Source of the DNA: Trichobilharzia szidati
Taxonomy: Eukaryota > Platyhelminthes > Trematoda > Strigeidida > Schistosomatidae
NCBI GenBank assembly: GCA_944472155.2
Contig: OX235277.1
Coordinates: 33,490,804 to 33,554,803 of the forward strand
Length of the DNA stretch: 64,000 nt
Direction: 5' to 3'
Shown: positions 1 to 11,934 of the stretch, piece by piece
Position numbering within the stretch: position 1 is the stretch's first letter
Layout: each line of letters starts with the position of its first letter
Made by a program: the position numbers and the translations under genes
The notes under the pieces: generated by a model
Databases searched by the model: none
What the model saw: only the letters and a program-made list of their open reading frames with translations
Told to the model about the DNA's origin: nothing

Positions 1-1261
1 CTCGCTCCTTTGCAGTCTAGCTTCACTTACACTTTGGAACAAATATCGTTCGTTATTTATTATCTATTTCCACTTATTTTAGTAAGATCCAAAATAATAG
101 ATTATCCTTCAGAGAAAAGGTCAGAAATTAAAAAGCAATTATCAACATACTTAAAGGAATGAAATGAAAATTCAGTCGAGCAAATTAACGAAATCTTCGC
201 TCCCATAAAAGCGTAGAAACACCTATCCTCACCTTATCTTACTAAAGCAAATTTCTGACCAACGGATTAACACAAAACTAACTCAGTGGGAAAGTGCGTC
301 GGTTCGAGTTGCCACATGTACTGAGAAGGAGCATAAATTAAAAGGGGTCGGAAAGGAATTCAGTGAAACTGTGATAAAGAAAGGTGTGCGTTTGAGAAAG
401 AGAGACAGACAGAGAAATTAAACCCAGGCTAGTTAAAAACTAGATGACAAAGACTAACTGACTGACTGAAAAGGTCTGCATAATAGTAAACGATAATCAA
501 CCATTTCAAAAACAAAAAAAAACGTATGATTCTTAGTATCCAGATGACCTCAATCAAGAGGGATCACTAGTCAAATGACTTCAAGGGTTATTTTCTATAT
601 TTTGGTGTAACCATTCCTAACTAGTCTATAAAGACTGTCGAGTACATAATACGTGGTTTTGTCACCTCAGTCGATGACAATGTACAACCTCATGATCAAT
701 CCACTCACCAAATATATGTATATATATACATATATATATATAGACGTAGAATCTATAGACTTCACAAATTCTTTTCTAAAATGTCACCTCTTCACAGTTG
801 AACAATACAATAAACAAATCTTATCAAATTGAAAGGTATACACTAAAAGTCACAACAAAGATAACTCATCGAATCAAAGGTCTCACAATGAATCCTGTAG
901 GACAGAAGTAAAAATAAATTAATGAATAATTCATTATTATTATTGTTATTAAAATTAAAATGATGGTTCAAAACTATGTGTGCTAAAGTGAATCATTCGC
1001 AAACTTATCAATGTGCTAGGATTATCAGACATTGTTATCATTGGCAGCTGTCAGCTGACTGCCTGACTGACTGACAGATTTAATGACGTAGAACATGTTA
1101 CACAAACTCATCAGTTCAAGTTATCATACTTCGTATAAACATAAATAAAAGTAGAAAAGGAAAAAAAATGAAATTACTAAAATACATTGATAATGGCTTG
1201 TTTTGTGAAATGATACAACAACAATAAGGTAGATGTGTATTACATTTGGCGTCAATCAATT
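1..1261. other. Non-coding, AT-rich; nothing recognised
   Basis: No convincing exon or mobile-element match on either strand. Contains a short AT microsatellite (716-742) and a TTA tract near 935. Confidence 0.6.
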
Positions 1262-2070
1262 GATTTCAGGTTTAATCATAAACTGACACATCAGTTAGAG
1301 AAACACTGAAAACCAGCAGAGCACATTACACAGTGTACTGTTTCGTCCATGTTTGGGACTCTGAAGCAGCACGTTTCGATACTCTCAATGTAGCCAGTAA
1401 TAATGCTTTAACCAGAGGACATAGAAAACGTTGCTGAATTAGTGAGGGCATTTCAAAATGAAGTTGGAAGCCAGTTTACTAATTATTTAAATTAATTTTT
1501 GGTATCGATCACCTTGAAACATGAAAAAGGCTGTTGTGTTATCTATCCTATCCTTGGATGTCTTGCCAATTTAACATTTTCTACTTCTTATGACAGTCAT
1601 TACCGTAATCGATAAGAAGAATGGCTCACTCAAGGCACACACACACATCCACATGTAGATGAACAAACAGACCAACATCATTTGAAAAGAGGCGTTGAAT
1701 AATAAGCTTATAGTCTCGTCCATAATAATAATAACAACAATCCTGATTATTATTATTATTATTATGGGTTTCGAATTTTTGTGAGGATTTGATTGGCTTT
1801 AAGATTGATAACAGATCGATATCAATTAGAAAACCATTCAAAGTCAGATACTTAACTGTACAGCTGTTTCGCTCTAGTTTTGCACTCACTAACAGTACGC
1901 ACCAATGATCCCATCTGGGACCGAACTCAGGGGTTTTAGGTTACAAGGCAAGCCTATTGGGAAGTGAATACAACAGCGCATGAATTGTGACTTTGTGATA
2001 GAGTCATCGGAAACCGGTGTCGAGACAGCTGTCCAGTAAATTGATGCCTTCCGTGGTTCACTAACTAAAA
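1262..2070. repeat. SINE-C remnants around unrecognised sequence
   Basis: 1262-1385 is antisense (minus strand GGACGAAACAGTACACTGTG, TTTTCAGTGTTTCTCTAACT). 1885-1970 is an antisense tRNA-like part. 1990-2070 reads in sense (GACAGCTGTCCAGTAAATTG). 1720-1770 holds ATT/AAT repeats facing each other, and 1636-1665 is a CA tract. No gene seen in the 500 bases between. Confidence 0.4.
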
Positions 2071-2629
2071 TCTCCCGACTTATAACAACATACACATAAG
2101 AAGGCAGAGGAGTACAAAGCATACACCCCACACCTACATGCTCACAGTAATAAACAAGATAATAAACACACTTTTATTATTTTATATATTCTAATTTATT
2201 CTAGAATGTTTTCCTAAAAAAACAATAACAAATAAAATATGAAATAATAAGTCTAAAAATGTATAAGCAATAAAAAGTGTAGTATTTATATGCCTGCACG
2301 TGTGGATGAGTCAGTCAGTTAATACATAATCGAAATTATTGCTTATTAGTGTAGATATTCAAATAAATTATTATTAATTTCAAATGTTAAGCAATTGCCA
2401 CCTAGTATTAATCTCTGCTTCTCCTGTATGTAAATTCACATTAGTCTTCGCTATCATAACTTAAAAAGTAAAAAGATTTTTGTTGAGCGAACAAATATTT
2501 CTCAATTCAACGACTTCACTTTCAAGCTATACACTCGTATTAATATTGCAGAAAAAGGCATTAAATAGAACTAAAAATAGCCCAACACATGTATACACGA
2601 TAAGAATAAAGACAATTAACATAAGCGTT
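2071..2629. other. AT-rich spacer
   Basis: No frame or family match seen. Confidence 0.6.
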
Positions 2630-3160
2630 TAAAGGGGGCGGGCGGACGGCAGATTTGCAATTTTTGCAAAATTTTGAAAGATTATTAAGTAAGCAGTAAG
2701 ATTTTTAGAGTAGATCAAGTGGTGTCAAATTGTGATGATGATGATGATGATGATGATGACGGAGATAAAGTGAAGTGGAATTAATTCGTTTGAAAAAAGG
2801 GGAATTAACAAAACGTTTTTGAATAGATACACAGTTCAAGTTTTTGTCTATATACTATTAAGTACCTCAGCTGTGCATAAATGGAGGAGACATTAACTTT
2901 CAGAATGGTTGAATTTAGCTGTGTGGATAATGCTGAAGGATAAATCACGTGTGGTTGAGAGACTTGACTCTAGGTGTTCACAGATAGAAGACTTTGTCAA
3001 CCAAACCAAGTAGTATTCAGCTACGCGTCTTGGAGGAATACGCTTACCACATCCAATGTAATCAGCTCCCAGAGGAGTATGTGACAGACTAGACACACAC
3101 ATAGAGATGGACATAAACGGTATTTTTTCCTTAATGCATTGTCGAATCATATTTCCTCTG
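2630..3160 (-). mobile_element. Penelope-like element, 3' end (GIY-YIG endonuclease tail and terminal repeat)
   Basis: On the minus strand 2893-3150 gives GADYIGCGKRIPPRRVAEYY and then KSSICEHLESS and STTRDLSFSIIHTAKF. The order Y-I-G, basic Arg run, E-x2-L, then FxII is that of the Penelope GIY-YIG endonuclease, with decay (the usual EH after the Arg run is EY). It continues into a non-coding tail containing AACGTTTTTGAATAG (as rc) and a GAT microsatellite (2732-2760). The same tail recurs at 63310-63735 and, inverted, at 3745-3980 and 54990-58680. Confidence 0.6.
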
Positions 3161-3744
3161 GAGAATAACTAAGTGTAAGTCAGCGGCATAAAAAGGGCAT
3201 TTAATACACTAGGATAGACCTTAATTTTGAATCACAGCAATATTGTCAACTTTGAATGCCAAACTCATAAAGTGTCTTCGCCTCTGGCACTATTGTAACA
3301 GTAGAAGACGAAAGACTTGTTAAGGAATGTATATTTGCAATTTGGTATCTGTATATATAGCGAAATTAAGTACACATCATCAAATCACCGTTTGCACGGA
3401 TCTTCCGTGTTGTGCTAATCCTCCGCAACTCCTTCATATTGTGTTTTGTTTTGTGTTCCTTCCACGTCTCCCGTGTATCTCCACAAAGCTGTATCATTTG
3501 CTTTCTCTGACATCAAATCAGTCTCCCTGCTATTTAATGTTTTTATACCGATGAACATCTCTATATATACTACTGATGAATCCTATCAGTAGCAAACGCC
3601 ACACTGTGATTTGATTGGGAGCAGTTTCTTCTTTATTCTTTCAAAAATTTAAGTATATCTGTTGTGTGAAGAATTTCCAGTTCTTTATCGACTGTATGCA
3701 AAAAGCAGATTTTCGAAATCCTGTAGCAGAAAGATTTCTCTTTC
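3161..3744. other. Spacer between Penelope pieces
   Basis: A 75-codon plus frame at 3327-3554 is Cys/Leu-rich and resembles no protein I know; probably chance. Confidence 0.5.
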
Positions 3745-3980
3745 TACCTAGAGGATCCCGACTGTTATTGTCATCTCACTTTTAAGTTTTTAACACCACT
3801 TGACCTACTTTTAAAACCTTAATTAATACCCATTCGCTTATTTAATGATCTTCCAAAATTTTGTAAGCCATTCAATTCAACTCTAACCAACCAACCACCC
3901 ACCCAACCCCCAAAATAAAAAGTCATGTTAATTATCTTTATTTTTATCAAATGTATACATTGACTGAGTAAACTTTTTTT
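3745..3980 (+). repeat. Penelope-like 3' tail/terminal repeat
   Basis: Shares TGACCTACTTTTAAAACCTT, TTATTTAATGATCTTCCAAA and TTAATTATCTTTATTTTTAT with the pieces at 58432-58560 (same strand) and 63310-63480 (opposite strand). No coding content. It abuts SINE-A at 3981. Confidence 0.6.
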
Positions 3981-4193
3981 TATTCCTTCACGTTCCCAGT
4001 GGAATATAGGTCTTCAAGCTAGAGGCTTGAAGTTTCTGTAGCAGTGTTTATCTTACAGGATGGGGTTGCTAGCCTCATGCCCAACTTTTCCTCTTCACCA
4101 GCTTTAGTTCTGGCTTAGTGAGGTAAAGGAATGCTTCGGTCGGGAATCGAACCCCGGACCATGTGAGTCCTAACCGCTATGTCACCGACGCAC
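3981..4193 (-). mobile_element. SINE-A copy
   Basis: Minus strand: tRNA-like head (GTGCGTCGGTGACATAGCGG, B-box GGTTCGATTCC), then the RTE-leader block (AAGTTGGGCATGAGGCTAGC) and a tail CTTGAAGACCTATATTCCAC. Inserted at the edge of a Penelope tail. Sequence 4196-4235 adds another tRNA-like scrap. Confidence 0.8.
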
Positions 4194-4339
4194 AAAAGCG
4201 TGTGTTGGAGGTGGGATACGAACCCACGCCTACATTGTGGACCAGAATAAATTTTAGTGCTAATTAATGCTTCTTTTCGTGATATAAATAAGATTATGCA
4301 GAAATTGAAAGTAACGTCGTTAAGCTAAGAAATATTTTT

Positions 4340-4690
4340 TCAGTATTTCATCATAAACTGACATCGGTTAGAGGACCACTGGAAAACCTGGGAGTACTGG
4401 GCAGCTGCTTCATCCCAGTTTGGGACTCTTCATCAGTACGCACCCGTCGCAGGGGTCCGAACCCAGGACCTCCTGGTTACAAGCGAGCTCGTAGACCATT
4501 AAGCCAATGGGACGCGATCCAACAGCCAGTCCATAAATCCAAACTTCTGCCAATTCATGGTATGGCGCAACCACTAGCGAATGCCACCAGCGAGTAGTTG
4601 TCCTCACAACCGACCTGCTGTACCCCTCTGGTCACGACTTCCCAGGTTTCCTAATGGTCTTCTAGCCGATGTCAGTTTATGATGAAACCT
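4340..4690 (-). mobile_element. SINE-C: tRNA-like promoter plus hammerhead motif, with inverted termini
   Basis: Minus strand: GTTTCATCATAAACTGACAT terminus, then GGTCGGTTGTGAGGACAACT, A-box-like TGGCTTAATGGTC, B box GGTTCGGACCC, and GTGCGTACTGATGAAGAGTC, the hammerhead (4394-4440). The far end is again TCATCATAAACTGACATCGG in inverted orientation: left 4346-4392 and right 4639-4687 form an inverted repeat of about 48 bases. This is the best preserved of about ten copies. Confidence 0.75.
4394..4440 (-). ncRNA. Hammerhead ribozyme motif (SINE-C), core altered
   Basis: Minus strand: CTGATGA, stem GTCCC-AAACT-GGGAT, then GAAG where GAAA is required, and CAGCTGCCCAG. Three extra bases follow CTGATGA. 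The A15.1 change makes self-cleavage unlikely in this copy. Confidence 0.6.
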
Positions 4691-4949
4691 TGAAACCAAT
4701 GAAATCCCTGCAAACCAATACTTAAATATGTTTTTCGCTGGATAAAGACTGTTTTTCCTTATGAAAGACATTTTTTACGAGAGAGAAAGTGCAATACAAC
4801 TTCGTAACCATTGTATAACAACACCACCATATGATACATTTCGAAAAATCATTAAAAAATGATTATTCATTTGATCATAAAGAAACTGTAACAAGTAGTA
4901 TTGTGTAACTGAAATGAAGAAATTAATAATTAAACTAAAGGAGACTTAC

Positions 4950-5201
4950 CTTTAGAATTCGAATGTTGCAGTTTATTGTCAGAGATTGGAGTCAGTGTCG
5001 TTGCTTTTGTTGTTGAAGATGTTGGAAACATTGTGACGGGTATATACGGGCCTGTATCGTTTAATCCAATTTTCTCTGACTCACTACTATTGATAACACC
5101 ATCGTCATTATCTGATTGTACTGACGGTGGTATTTGTACTTCACAAAAGTATTCACCAAATCCAGCACGAAAGTAATTTTCATTAGGATGCTGTTTTGTA
5201 C
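4950..5201 (-). CDS. Ig-superfamily receptor-like gene, exon e (end of second Ig domain)
   Basis: 252 bases; the minus-strand acceptor is GTGTCCCACAG and the donor is gtaagt. Two bases complete a Gly codon, then FGEYFCEVQI gives the F-strand Tyr-x-Cys that closes the second Ig domain. A Ser/Thr-rich low-complexity stretch follows (TSSTTKATTLTPISD), like a glycosylated hinge. It ends in phase 1, so the gene continues downstream (lower coordinates), but I found no further exon between 1 and 4949; transmembrane and any kinase-like part are outside the window or unrecognised. Confidence 0.75.
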
Positions 5202-5309
5202 CTGTGGGACACAGTGAGTAAAAAAAGTAAAATATTGAATTTAATTATAAAGATCAAACACACATACATTTGGAAAGCTGGATGATGAACTGATGTTACA
5301 GTTTGGGAA

Positions 5310-5450
5310 CTATTGAAAACAAGGCAGTCGATCACTGAAACAGTTGATTCACACCCTAGTTTGCTACACTACACCATCAGGTTATTAGGTGCGTCTCATA
5401 ACCAATCAGACACTGGGATGAAATCCGATGATCAGGCCATGAATTCAAAA
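5310..5450 (-). repeat. SINE-C remnant
   Basis: ACTATTGAAAACAAGGCAGT and CACCCTAGTTTGCTACACTA correspond to the hammerhead end in antisense, strongly decayed, next to exon e and an AT microsatellite. Confidence 0.35.
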
Positions 5451-5464
5451 CTTCTGGGAATTAG

Positions 5465-5465
<1 letters not shown>

Positions 5466-5502
<37 letters not shown>
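5466..5502. repeat. AT microsatellite
   Basis: About 18 TA units. Other simple repeats: 716-742 (AT), 23884-23912 (AT), 49819-49849 (TTA, about 10 units), 58784-58811 (AT), 2732-2760 (GAT). Confidence 0.95.
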
Positions 5503-5503
<1 letters not shown>

Positions 5504-5754
5504 AAAGTAATATTAAACTGAATATCAGATAAATTAAAGAAATCATTAGTAGAGAATTAATGCATTTATAGATTGTAAAGCAGATCAGGGTAGAAATAGG
5601 AACAGGATCAAGCGAAATACTATTCAACTTGCTGAGAAGATCGATTCAAAGGACTTTTACTATCACTAAGCTGCAACTCACATTTTCAACAAAACCGATT
5701 GTGATTCCAAAAATGTAAAAGACGAAATACCTAGGCTAGCGCCCTATTATTATT

Positions 5755-6110
5755 ATTGTATTTATCAATTTACCTACTCCTGTGGAGCTGGTTATATTTG
5801 CCGTTGCTCTAGGAACTTAGTTTCTCGTGTTCAGGAACACCCTACAACCTGTGGTGTAGTTAAAATCATCGACAGTTCTATATTAGATCACGTCGAACCA
5901 ACAGGCTACAAAGATGGCATTTCTATCATCTAGTGAATACCAAAGCCCTCTACATACCCAACAGTCTAAACAGAGAAGTTAATTTGCAATTCGCTTAAAA
6001 CAACCAGAGCTGCGTGTGCAAAAGAAATACGTCTAGTCAATGGCCTGCTGTAGAATCAAGAAAAATTCACAAATTCTGTGTTATTTCTCGCAATTCATCT
6101 GATATTCAGT
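5755..6110 (+). mobile_element. Penelope-like GIY-YIG endonuclease fragment
   Basis: The plus frame from about 5771 reads YSCGAGYICRCSRNL, VSRVQEHP and SSILDHVEPTGYKDGIS: a Cys-x-Ala-Gly-Tyr-Ile core with an Arg-rich helix and E-H, as in Penelope endonucleases (normally YIGR; here YICR). Further on a PELRVQKKYV segment matches the C-terminal part seen at 17970 (PELCIQKKFVQSL). Only the endonuclease end is present; the reverse transcriptase is absent. Confidence 0.62.
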
Positions 6111-6305
6111 TTAATATTATATTTTTATGCATATTATCACTTACAGATGCTTATGAACTGTAATCTATTGATATTATTATTCCAATGTTATTGATAATAT
6201 AAATGTTGTCGACAACAGTAAATCTTTATCAGCATGTAACTGTAGGACCTGATTAAGACGAAGTTATCGAAAAGAATATTCCTCATTCACTAAGCAATAT
6301 TTAAC

Positions 6306-9300
6306 CTCACCTAGTTAACCAGCTCGCTAGTTTTCTAGCCGGTCCAAGCCCGGGTAAAGAGGAAGGGTTGGGGTGTATGGCTAGCAACCCCACACCACTA
6401 AATCTATCAAACCGCTGGAGAAACTTCAACACACAAAAGATATACGAAAAATACAAAAACTTCAAATAAAAATCTCATTCTTCGCTCGAATCGGAGAGGC
6501 GTAATGACACAGCGGGCTGGTGAAAGCCAGCTTTCGAGAAGCCAGTCAGCCGATGTGTCTTCTCTCGATGAAAGCAAGAATAAGAATCGGAACGTGGAAT
6601 GTCCGTACAATGTACGAGACAGGGAAAGCTGCCCAGGTAGCCAAAGAAATGAGAAGATATGGCATAGAAGTGCTGGGTACTTGCAAAAGCAGGTGAAACG
6701 CATGTGGATTGTCCCAATTGTCAACTGGAGAGTCAGCAATCTACTCTGGTCTGGTCACTCAGACGACAACCACGAACACACTGAGGCAGTGAGTGGCTAT
6801 AATGATGTTACCAGTGGCAACCAAAGCCCTAATGTATTGGGAAACAATATCATCCAGGATCATGACAGCAAGATTCAACTCAAAAGGAAGGAAGGTTACA
6901 ATTATCCAATGATATGCACAACATACAAACAACGCGGAACAAGAGAAGAGGGAAGATTTTTATAGGCAACTACAAACAGTAATGGACAACATCCCAAATG
7001 GTGACAACAAAATCCTCAAGGGCGATATGAATGCAAGCCAAACTGGGAGCAGATAACACAGGAAGACAACTCACCATGGGTCAAGAGGCTCTCGGAGAAA
7101 TGAATGACAACGGAGAATTATTCGCAGACTTCTGCTCTTTCAACGATTTGGTGATCGGAGGGAGCATGTACAAACACAAGGATATACATAAAGCAACATG
7201 GATTTCACCTGACGCACAAACCAAGAAGATGTCATATCAATGCTATTCAAGGAAGTGGAGACGCAGCCTGCTGGACACAAAGTCGAGAAGGGGAGCAGAT
7301 GTGGACTCAGACTATCATCTAGTTCAAAGAACCTTCAAGGTGAGTCTGAAATCCGTGAAAACAAATGGGGACAGGCCACCACTCAAGTTCAACATTCAGA
7401 AACGGAAGGACAAAACTATAAGGGATGCCTTCACCACAGATATCAGAGCAAAGCCGAATACACTACGTGATATCACTGAGGAGACCTGTGTGGAAGAACA
7501 TTGGAACACTCTGAAGGTGATGTTCAAGGAAACATGTACAGCTGTTCTAGGAAGAAGGAAGAGACAAGACAAGAAGTGGCTCTCAACGGATACCTGGAAG
7601 CTAACAGAAGAGAGGAGGACTGTGAAAGAGATGACTCACTGCAGAGATGGACAATAGAAGGTGAAGCTGAGTTCAATGTACACTGTACTGAATAAAGAAG
7701 TGAAGAAGAATGGTAGGAAATACAAACGACAATTCTACGACACACTGGCCGGCAACTGAAACAGAACAGACCACAGGCAAAAGGGACGTCAGGACACTAA
7801 ATCAGATAACCAATTATCTATCAGGGAAGAGATCAACTCAGATGATGAAACCAATAAAAGATGCTCAAGGGAATGTGATCACCAAGGAGGAGAAACAAAT
7901 TAAACAATGGGCCGATCATTTTAAAGGACTCTTGAACCGACCACCACCGACAACTCGGCCAGAAAAACCACCAACAACAAGTAAAGAACTGCCTGCCAGT
8001 GGACACCACTCCTCCAACGAAATCAGAAATCCTTAATGCTATCAAGCTACTGAAGGCTGGGAAGACAGCAGGACCAGACGGCATCTTTCCCGAAGCACTG
8101 AAGACGGACCCAGAGATTACGGCAGATGTTCTCACTCCATTACTGCAAAAAGTTTGGAAAGTAGGAAAGGTGCCTACTAATTGGAAGAAGGGCTGGCTAC
8201 CTCGTCAAACTGCCAAATAAGTGCGACATAGGCAAATCATGTGCTAATCAAATTGCAACTCTACGCATCATCATCGAACAAAGCATAGAGTGACAGTCAA
8301 ACCTGTGCCTCAACTTCAGCAACTTCGAAAAGGCCTTCACCAGACAGCGTTGAACGAGATGTAATTTAGAAACGAATTCAACACTACGGCGTACCTCAAG
8401 TCTTTGTCAACCTCATTCAACAGCTAAATAACAATTCCACGTGTCATGTGATCCACAACGGAAATCTCAACAAGGCGTTCGAAGTGCATACAGAAGTAAG
8501 ATAAGGCTGCCTATCATCACTGATGATATTCTCAATTGTGGTAGACTGGATTATGCGTCAGACTGTGGGGAGAGAAGAGACAGGAGTACACTGGACCATT
8601 GATAAGGAGATTCTAGAAGATCTGGATTTCGCAGATGAATTTTGTCTACTGCCACACAATCTAGAAAACTTGCAAGCAAAAACTAAAAAACTGGCTGAAG
8701 GATGTGGCAGCGAAGACAGGACTCCAGGTGAACACAGAGAAGATGGAGGTGATCAAGATAACCAATCAACAGCGACGACGACAACAACAACCAGCACCAA
8801 TCACCATCAGAGGGAGAGATTTAACAGAGGTCACTTCCTTCACTTATCTGGGAAGCATTGTCTTAACTACAGGCGGAACGGACTAAGATGTCAAAGTCAG
8901 AATTGGAAAGGCAAGATACGTCTGCATCAATCTGAAACCCAGTTTGGAAATCTTCCACACTCAGCATAAGGAACGACATTCGCATTTTCAACACCGATGT
9001 GAAGCCGGTTCTTCTATATGGGTCAGAAGCTTGCACTGCGTGTCACGAAAACCACTTCCAACAGGTTGTAGACTTTAATCAACAGCTGCCTTCTCTGACT
9101 CCAAACTTAAGATCAAATGGTCAGAAAGAATAAGCAAAAAGAAACTATGGGAACAAACCAACCAAGAGCCGATCGCTCAACAAATATTTAGGAGAAAGTG
9201 GAGATGAATCGGGCATACAATGAGGAGGCCGCCGAATGACATCGCACGCCAGGACCTCGAGTGGAATCGATATGGGAAGCGACGGGTGGGTTGTCCTAGG

Positions 9301-9438
9301 TTGACATAGAGGAGATCGTGTGAGAGTTTGGTCAATCGTGGACCCAGCTGAAGAGGATGGCAAAAAACAGAACAAAGTGGAGATGTGTTGTTGAAGCCAT
9401 ATGTTCCACTCGGAACGCAAGGGAATAATAATAATAAC
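6306..9438 (+). mobile_element. Dead RTE (SR2-like) LINE, nearly full length
   Basis: The leader (CGGGTAAAGAGGAAGGGTTG, GGCTAGCAACCCC) is followed by decayed endonuclease (GTWNV region near 6590, TWNV retained) and reverse transcriptase, then the 3' tail GCAAGGGAATAATAATAATA. Frames are broken many times. Near 8217-8240 the sequence jumps from the LPKK region to the NKSC region, losing about 50 RT residues, and the catalytic FADD is FADE (near 8629). It lies in the intron between Ig-gene exons d and e, antisense to that gene. It preserves more of the 5' leader than the intact copy and shows that the SINE-A body is RTE leader. Confidence 0.88.
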
Positions 9439-9559
9439 TAATCAATATTTAAGCATTTTTAATTACCATGTTTAATCAATTGAAATTTTTATAACTCAAA
9501 ATATAAGAAGGGCATATTTCTCATTAACTGGTTTAACATAACTACTATTGGTAATATAC

Positions 9560-9819
9560 CTTTATTAACATGAGGATATCCATAATCACTGGCGGTCTGT
9601 TTCGATCTATCATCTTGATTGTTATCATCTGAATGATTGCTAGTACCAGTAATAGTATGAGTGGTGGTATTTAAATAGCCTAGATGAATTTCAAGCCAAC
9701 GACCACTATCCAAAGTAATTGCTTCATAATTATTTGGCCAGGATGAATGACCCTGTGGATCGTGGATATCAGAGCCAACTGGTTGCATAACCATAACATC
9801 TGAGGTAACATGAAACCAT
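9560..9819 (-). CDS. Ig-superfamily receptor-like gene, exon d (middle of second Ig domain)
   Basis: 260 bases; the minus-strand acceptor is CTTTTTTAG and the donor is gtatat. One base completes the Arg codon, then WFHVTSDVMVMQPVG gives the Ig C-strand Trp. A long, hydrophilic loop rich in Asn, Asp and Thr (SNHSDDNNQDDRSK) lies between the D and F strands, an insertion larger than in a typical Ig fold. Several N-x-S/T sequons (NTT, NHS) suggest extracellular exposure. It ends in phase 1 and joins exon e. Confidence 0.76.
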
Positions 9820-9894
9820 CTAAAAAGGATAAGAAACAGTAGAAAAATTAAAGAATTGAAAAACATGCTAGTTAGATCAGGATGTGACACCATG

Positions 9895-10320
9895 TAAAAG
9901 GAACTATTGAAACCATAGGGTACTGAACAACTGTTATCTCCTGAGCAAGGACTCTTCAGAACTATACACTCATCACTGCATCAGGAATGGAACTTATGAT
10001 TTCATCTATCTTAAAATCAATCAAACTCTTACAAACAAATATTTGAAGGTGAGTGAAAAGTGCCCAGTTGCGTCGGTGGTCTGCAAGTGTGACGGCAAAT
10101 ACTCAATGATAACATCGGCTACCAACTGCGCTGTATATCCAATAGTGACAGAAGTTACTGTTCAAGGGGCACTAGATTCTTTTCCAAGGACTGAATGAAT
10201 GCCAACGAGCTCAGTTCACAACCTGAATGTCCTGGATACCGTCCTCATTGGAGTCAAGTGACCCAAACCAACGAACGATAGCTCTGTGTAACCGATGTCA
10301 AACTATGATCTAATATTTTC
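9895..10320 (-). repeat. SINE-C remnant
   Basis: It starts with the decayed hammerhead end (GGAACTATTGAAACCATAGG) and finishes AACCGATGTCAAACTATGAT, the inverted terminus. The interior is poorly matched. Similar scraps lie at 5310-5450, 22085-22435, 27480-27570 and 61745-61900 (described separately or below). Confidence 0.4.
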
Positions 10321-11539
10321 TTTAAATCAATCAAATTACTATAAAGCAACACTTGAAAGTCATTCATTTTTATTTGATAAAAAGTAAATTAATTAACAGC
10401 AAAAATATTAATAAAAACCTTTAATGATTATTAGTCTAAATTATTATAGAAAAGTCTAGTTTTAGAATAGTTACTACACACAAATGACAATCGATAACTC
10501 TTAATGATTTAGTCGATAAGCAACCGTAATATCGACAAAAAATGTTTTCCTTTTTTATTCTCTGAAAATGTTACTATCGATACATTGTTATGTTCAGTAG
10601 CTATCTCTTTGGAGGTTAATCTCTCCAGATACGCTATACACCCGTTTTCTGGAAAACATTCAGGCTATCAGGCTATGAGGCTAAAATACTATACAGCCAC
10701 ACTACTTGAAACTAGGACTTTCTTAATGGTCAAAAGTTAATTGCTACAGCCTTTTTACAATAATAATAATAATAATACAAATCTTTTCATTTTTGAATTT
10801 GAATGTTTAGAAATTGAGATTAAATTCGTAATTTAAACAGTTTGAGGAGGTGAAACTTCACTACAGTTTCCTTTGGATCCCACAATTGTTCAGATCATAC
10901 ATAATATGTGATTTGCTAGATATCATAAACGGCAGTTAAGAAGGGAAGAATAAACGCAGGGAGCTATATACTGCTGGCTGATTGATTGACTGATATGAAC
11001 AGTTGGATATCCCACACATTATGCAGCAGTGCTTCCTAACCAAATCAGTGATATCAAAACACCGGATAGTCATTTCGCTTGTTTGGAGGAGTCAAGCTCA
11101 TCAGTGGTGTATATGGAGCCGTATAAATTGAAACCACTCGATTTCTCGCTAGCTACTTGGAAGAACTGGTAATTCACCGAAATCACATTCGAAGTTTGCA
11201 AATTAATACGCAATTTACACTCGATTGGGTATTTATATCACTTAGATCTGGTTAGCAAACACTGCTGACTAGTTGGTGTGCATATGGTATACAAACTAGT
11301 TAATGCCAATCAATCAGTAGTAATATTACGTCTTGCATTTACGCTTGCCTTCTTGATCATCATTTATGCGAGCGATCTAGCCGACTTGGATCGTTTCGAT
11401 TTTCAAATGTGTGTGTTACTGTTGTGAGAACTGCATAGATTGCAAGTCGTGAATGAATTTTCAAACCAAGAATTTGACTATCTGTTCTGTTAATTTTTAT
11501 AGATATGGAAAATTAATGATTTCGATAGTTCAACACGCT
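10321..11539. other. Intronic AT-rich DNA of the Ig gene
   Basis: Short ATT/AAT runs (near 10755) only. No exon or mobile-element match. Confidence 0.55.
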
Positions 11540-11640
11540 TACAACAAAAACCCAGTTGGGTCAGTGGGTCCTTGGTTCGAATCCCGTTCCATCTACTTCA
11601 GCCTAGCTAGGCAACTGGGTAGTATCATACCAGCCGTAAA
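11540..11640 (+). repeat. tRNA-like SINE-D fragment
   Basis: CTTGGTTCGAATCCCGTTCC (B box) followed by CTAGCTAGGCAACTGGGTAG. Similar scraps occur at 13440-13520 (GAGTTCAAATCCCGC), 18950-19085 (antisense GAGTTCGAGCCCC), 24700-24900, 28020-28130 (antisense GGATTCGAATCC complement) and 52480-52570. Probably one old tRNA-derived family. Confidence 0.4.
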
Positions 11641-11934
11641 AAAATTCGTAAATTATGAACAATAAATATGAGAAATCGATAGGGTGAGTAGGTTAAATGA
11701 AGTTTGAAGGCACTATGACACACTAAGCTTAAATCTTTACGACAGGAAAATATAACTGCCAAAATATCCAGTTATTATTATTATTATTATCCAATTATTA
11801 GTGAACATCTAGTTGAAATAGGTTGATACGAGAATAAACTGTCAGCCTGTTGTGTTGTGTAGTGACTTCAAAGAAAATAATTAATTTCAAGACAGCTATT
11901 ACTGACTAAGATGTGATGCCTAATTATCTTCATA

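Noticed and set aside
1626..2131. Minus-strand frames of 80-87 codons
   Set aside because: They overlap SINE-C remnants and simple repeats, with no motif or splice support.
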